From NCBI GenBank assembly GCA_041685075.1, contig JAWLGN010000128.1, forward strand, positions 1-14,839: a stretch of DNA of 14,839 bases, written 5' to 3'. This document shows, in pieces, positions 14,716 to 14,839 of this stretch (position 1 is the first letter of the stretch; each line of letters starts with the position of its first letter). Source of the DNA: JAMCRM01 sp041685075 (GTDB taxonomy: Bacteria; Acidobacteriota; Terriglobia; Bryobacterales; Bryobacteraceae). The notes below the pieces were generated by a model, which searched no databases, was not told the DNA's origin, and worked only from the letters and a program-made list of their open reading frames with translations. Position numbers and translations under genes: made by a program.

Positions 14716-14839
14716 TGCTATAACCCAAGGCGGGGACCCACATGCTGAACCTGCGCCGCCACAGCCACGCCCGCACGAACCCATACAAAACTTCCCGAAC
14801 GAACCCATTTTTCGCTCGTAATCCCCTCAATCCAAGCCG

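Noticed and set aside
14719..14839. Possible extended -10 (TGCTATAAC) and open frame from ATG 14742 to the window end
   Set aside because: No -35 at normal spacing and the 32 codons visible have no recognisable content; too little sequence to support a gene.

Overview
The window is high-GC bacterial DNA that looks like Acidobacteriota, Bryobacterales/Solibacter-like. The best clue is the PadR regulator translationally coupled to a large 'orphan' FtsX/MacB-type permease (8651-11563), an arrangement strongly expanded in that phylum. This placement is inference. No rRNA, tRNA, CRISPR array, transposase or integrase was seen.

Layout: (1) 1-490, mostly empty, with a short signal-peptide ORF on the minus strand. 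(2) 491-1588 (+), a CobW/G3E metallochaperone-type GTPase. (3) 7757-1779 (-), three consecutive minus-strand genes: an M35-like zinc metallopeptidase (frame-disrupted), a 1183-aa multidomain protein with an N-terminal transthyretin-like domain and long helical regions, and a 506-aa protein with a Lys/Glu-rich linker and a possible nuclease-like C-terminus. They read like a scaffold/effector module of unknown function. (4) 8048-8530 (+), a small membrane protein with an HELGH motif (M50-like). (5) 8651-11563 (+), PadR plus the ADOP permease; the permease frame is broken near 9752-9768, and the promoter carries three matching half-sites. (6) 13432-11659 (-), a compact RiPP-type locus: a 146-aa precursor-like protein ending in a duplicated Trp/Gln/Asn motif, a PqqD-like recognition element and a radical SAM/SPASM enzyme. 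(7) 13840-14467 (+), a DUF433/DUF5615 toxin-antitoxin-like pair. (8) 14468-14839, no convincing gene; its C-rich plus strand is a run of G-tracts on the minus strand.

The most interesting part is the three-gene RiPP locus. The precursor has no cysteine, and all four of its tryptophans lie in the C-terminal repeat WVAQWAQNG / WVAQWVQN, followed by a Tyr-Thr-Asn tail. The PqqD domain would capture the leader and the radical SAM enzyme would modify the aromatic core, plausibly with aromatic crosslinks; the chemistry is not determined by the sequence. The PqqD reading frame has no ATG, GTG or TTG upstream of its conserved beta-hairpin and is in frame with the precursor stop codon, which raises recoding, a rare start codon or a sequence error.

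Frames are disturbed at several places: single-base-type shifts in the M35 gene and the permease, and in-frame stop/no-start junctions at precursor/PqqD and at the 1183-aa/506-aa boundary. Read errors must be excluded before calling any of these biological.
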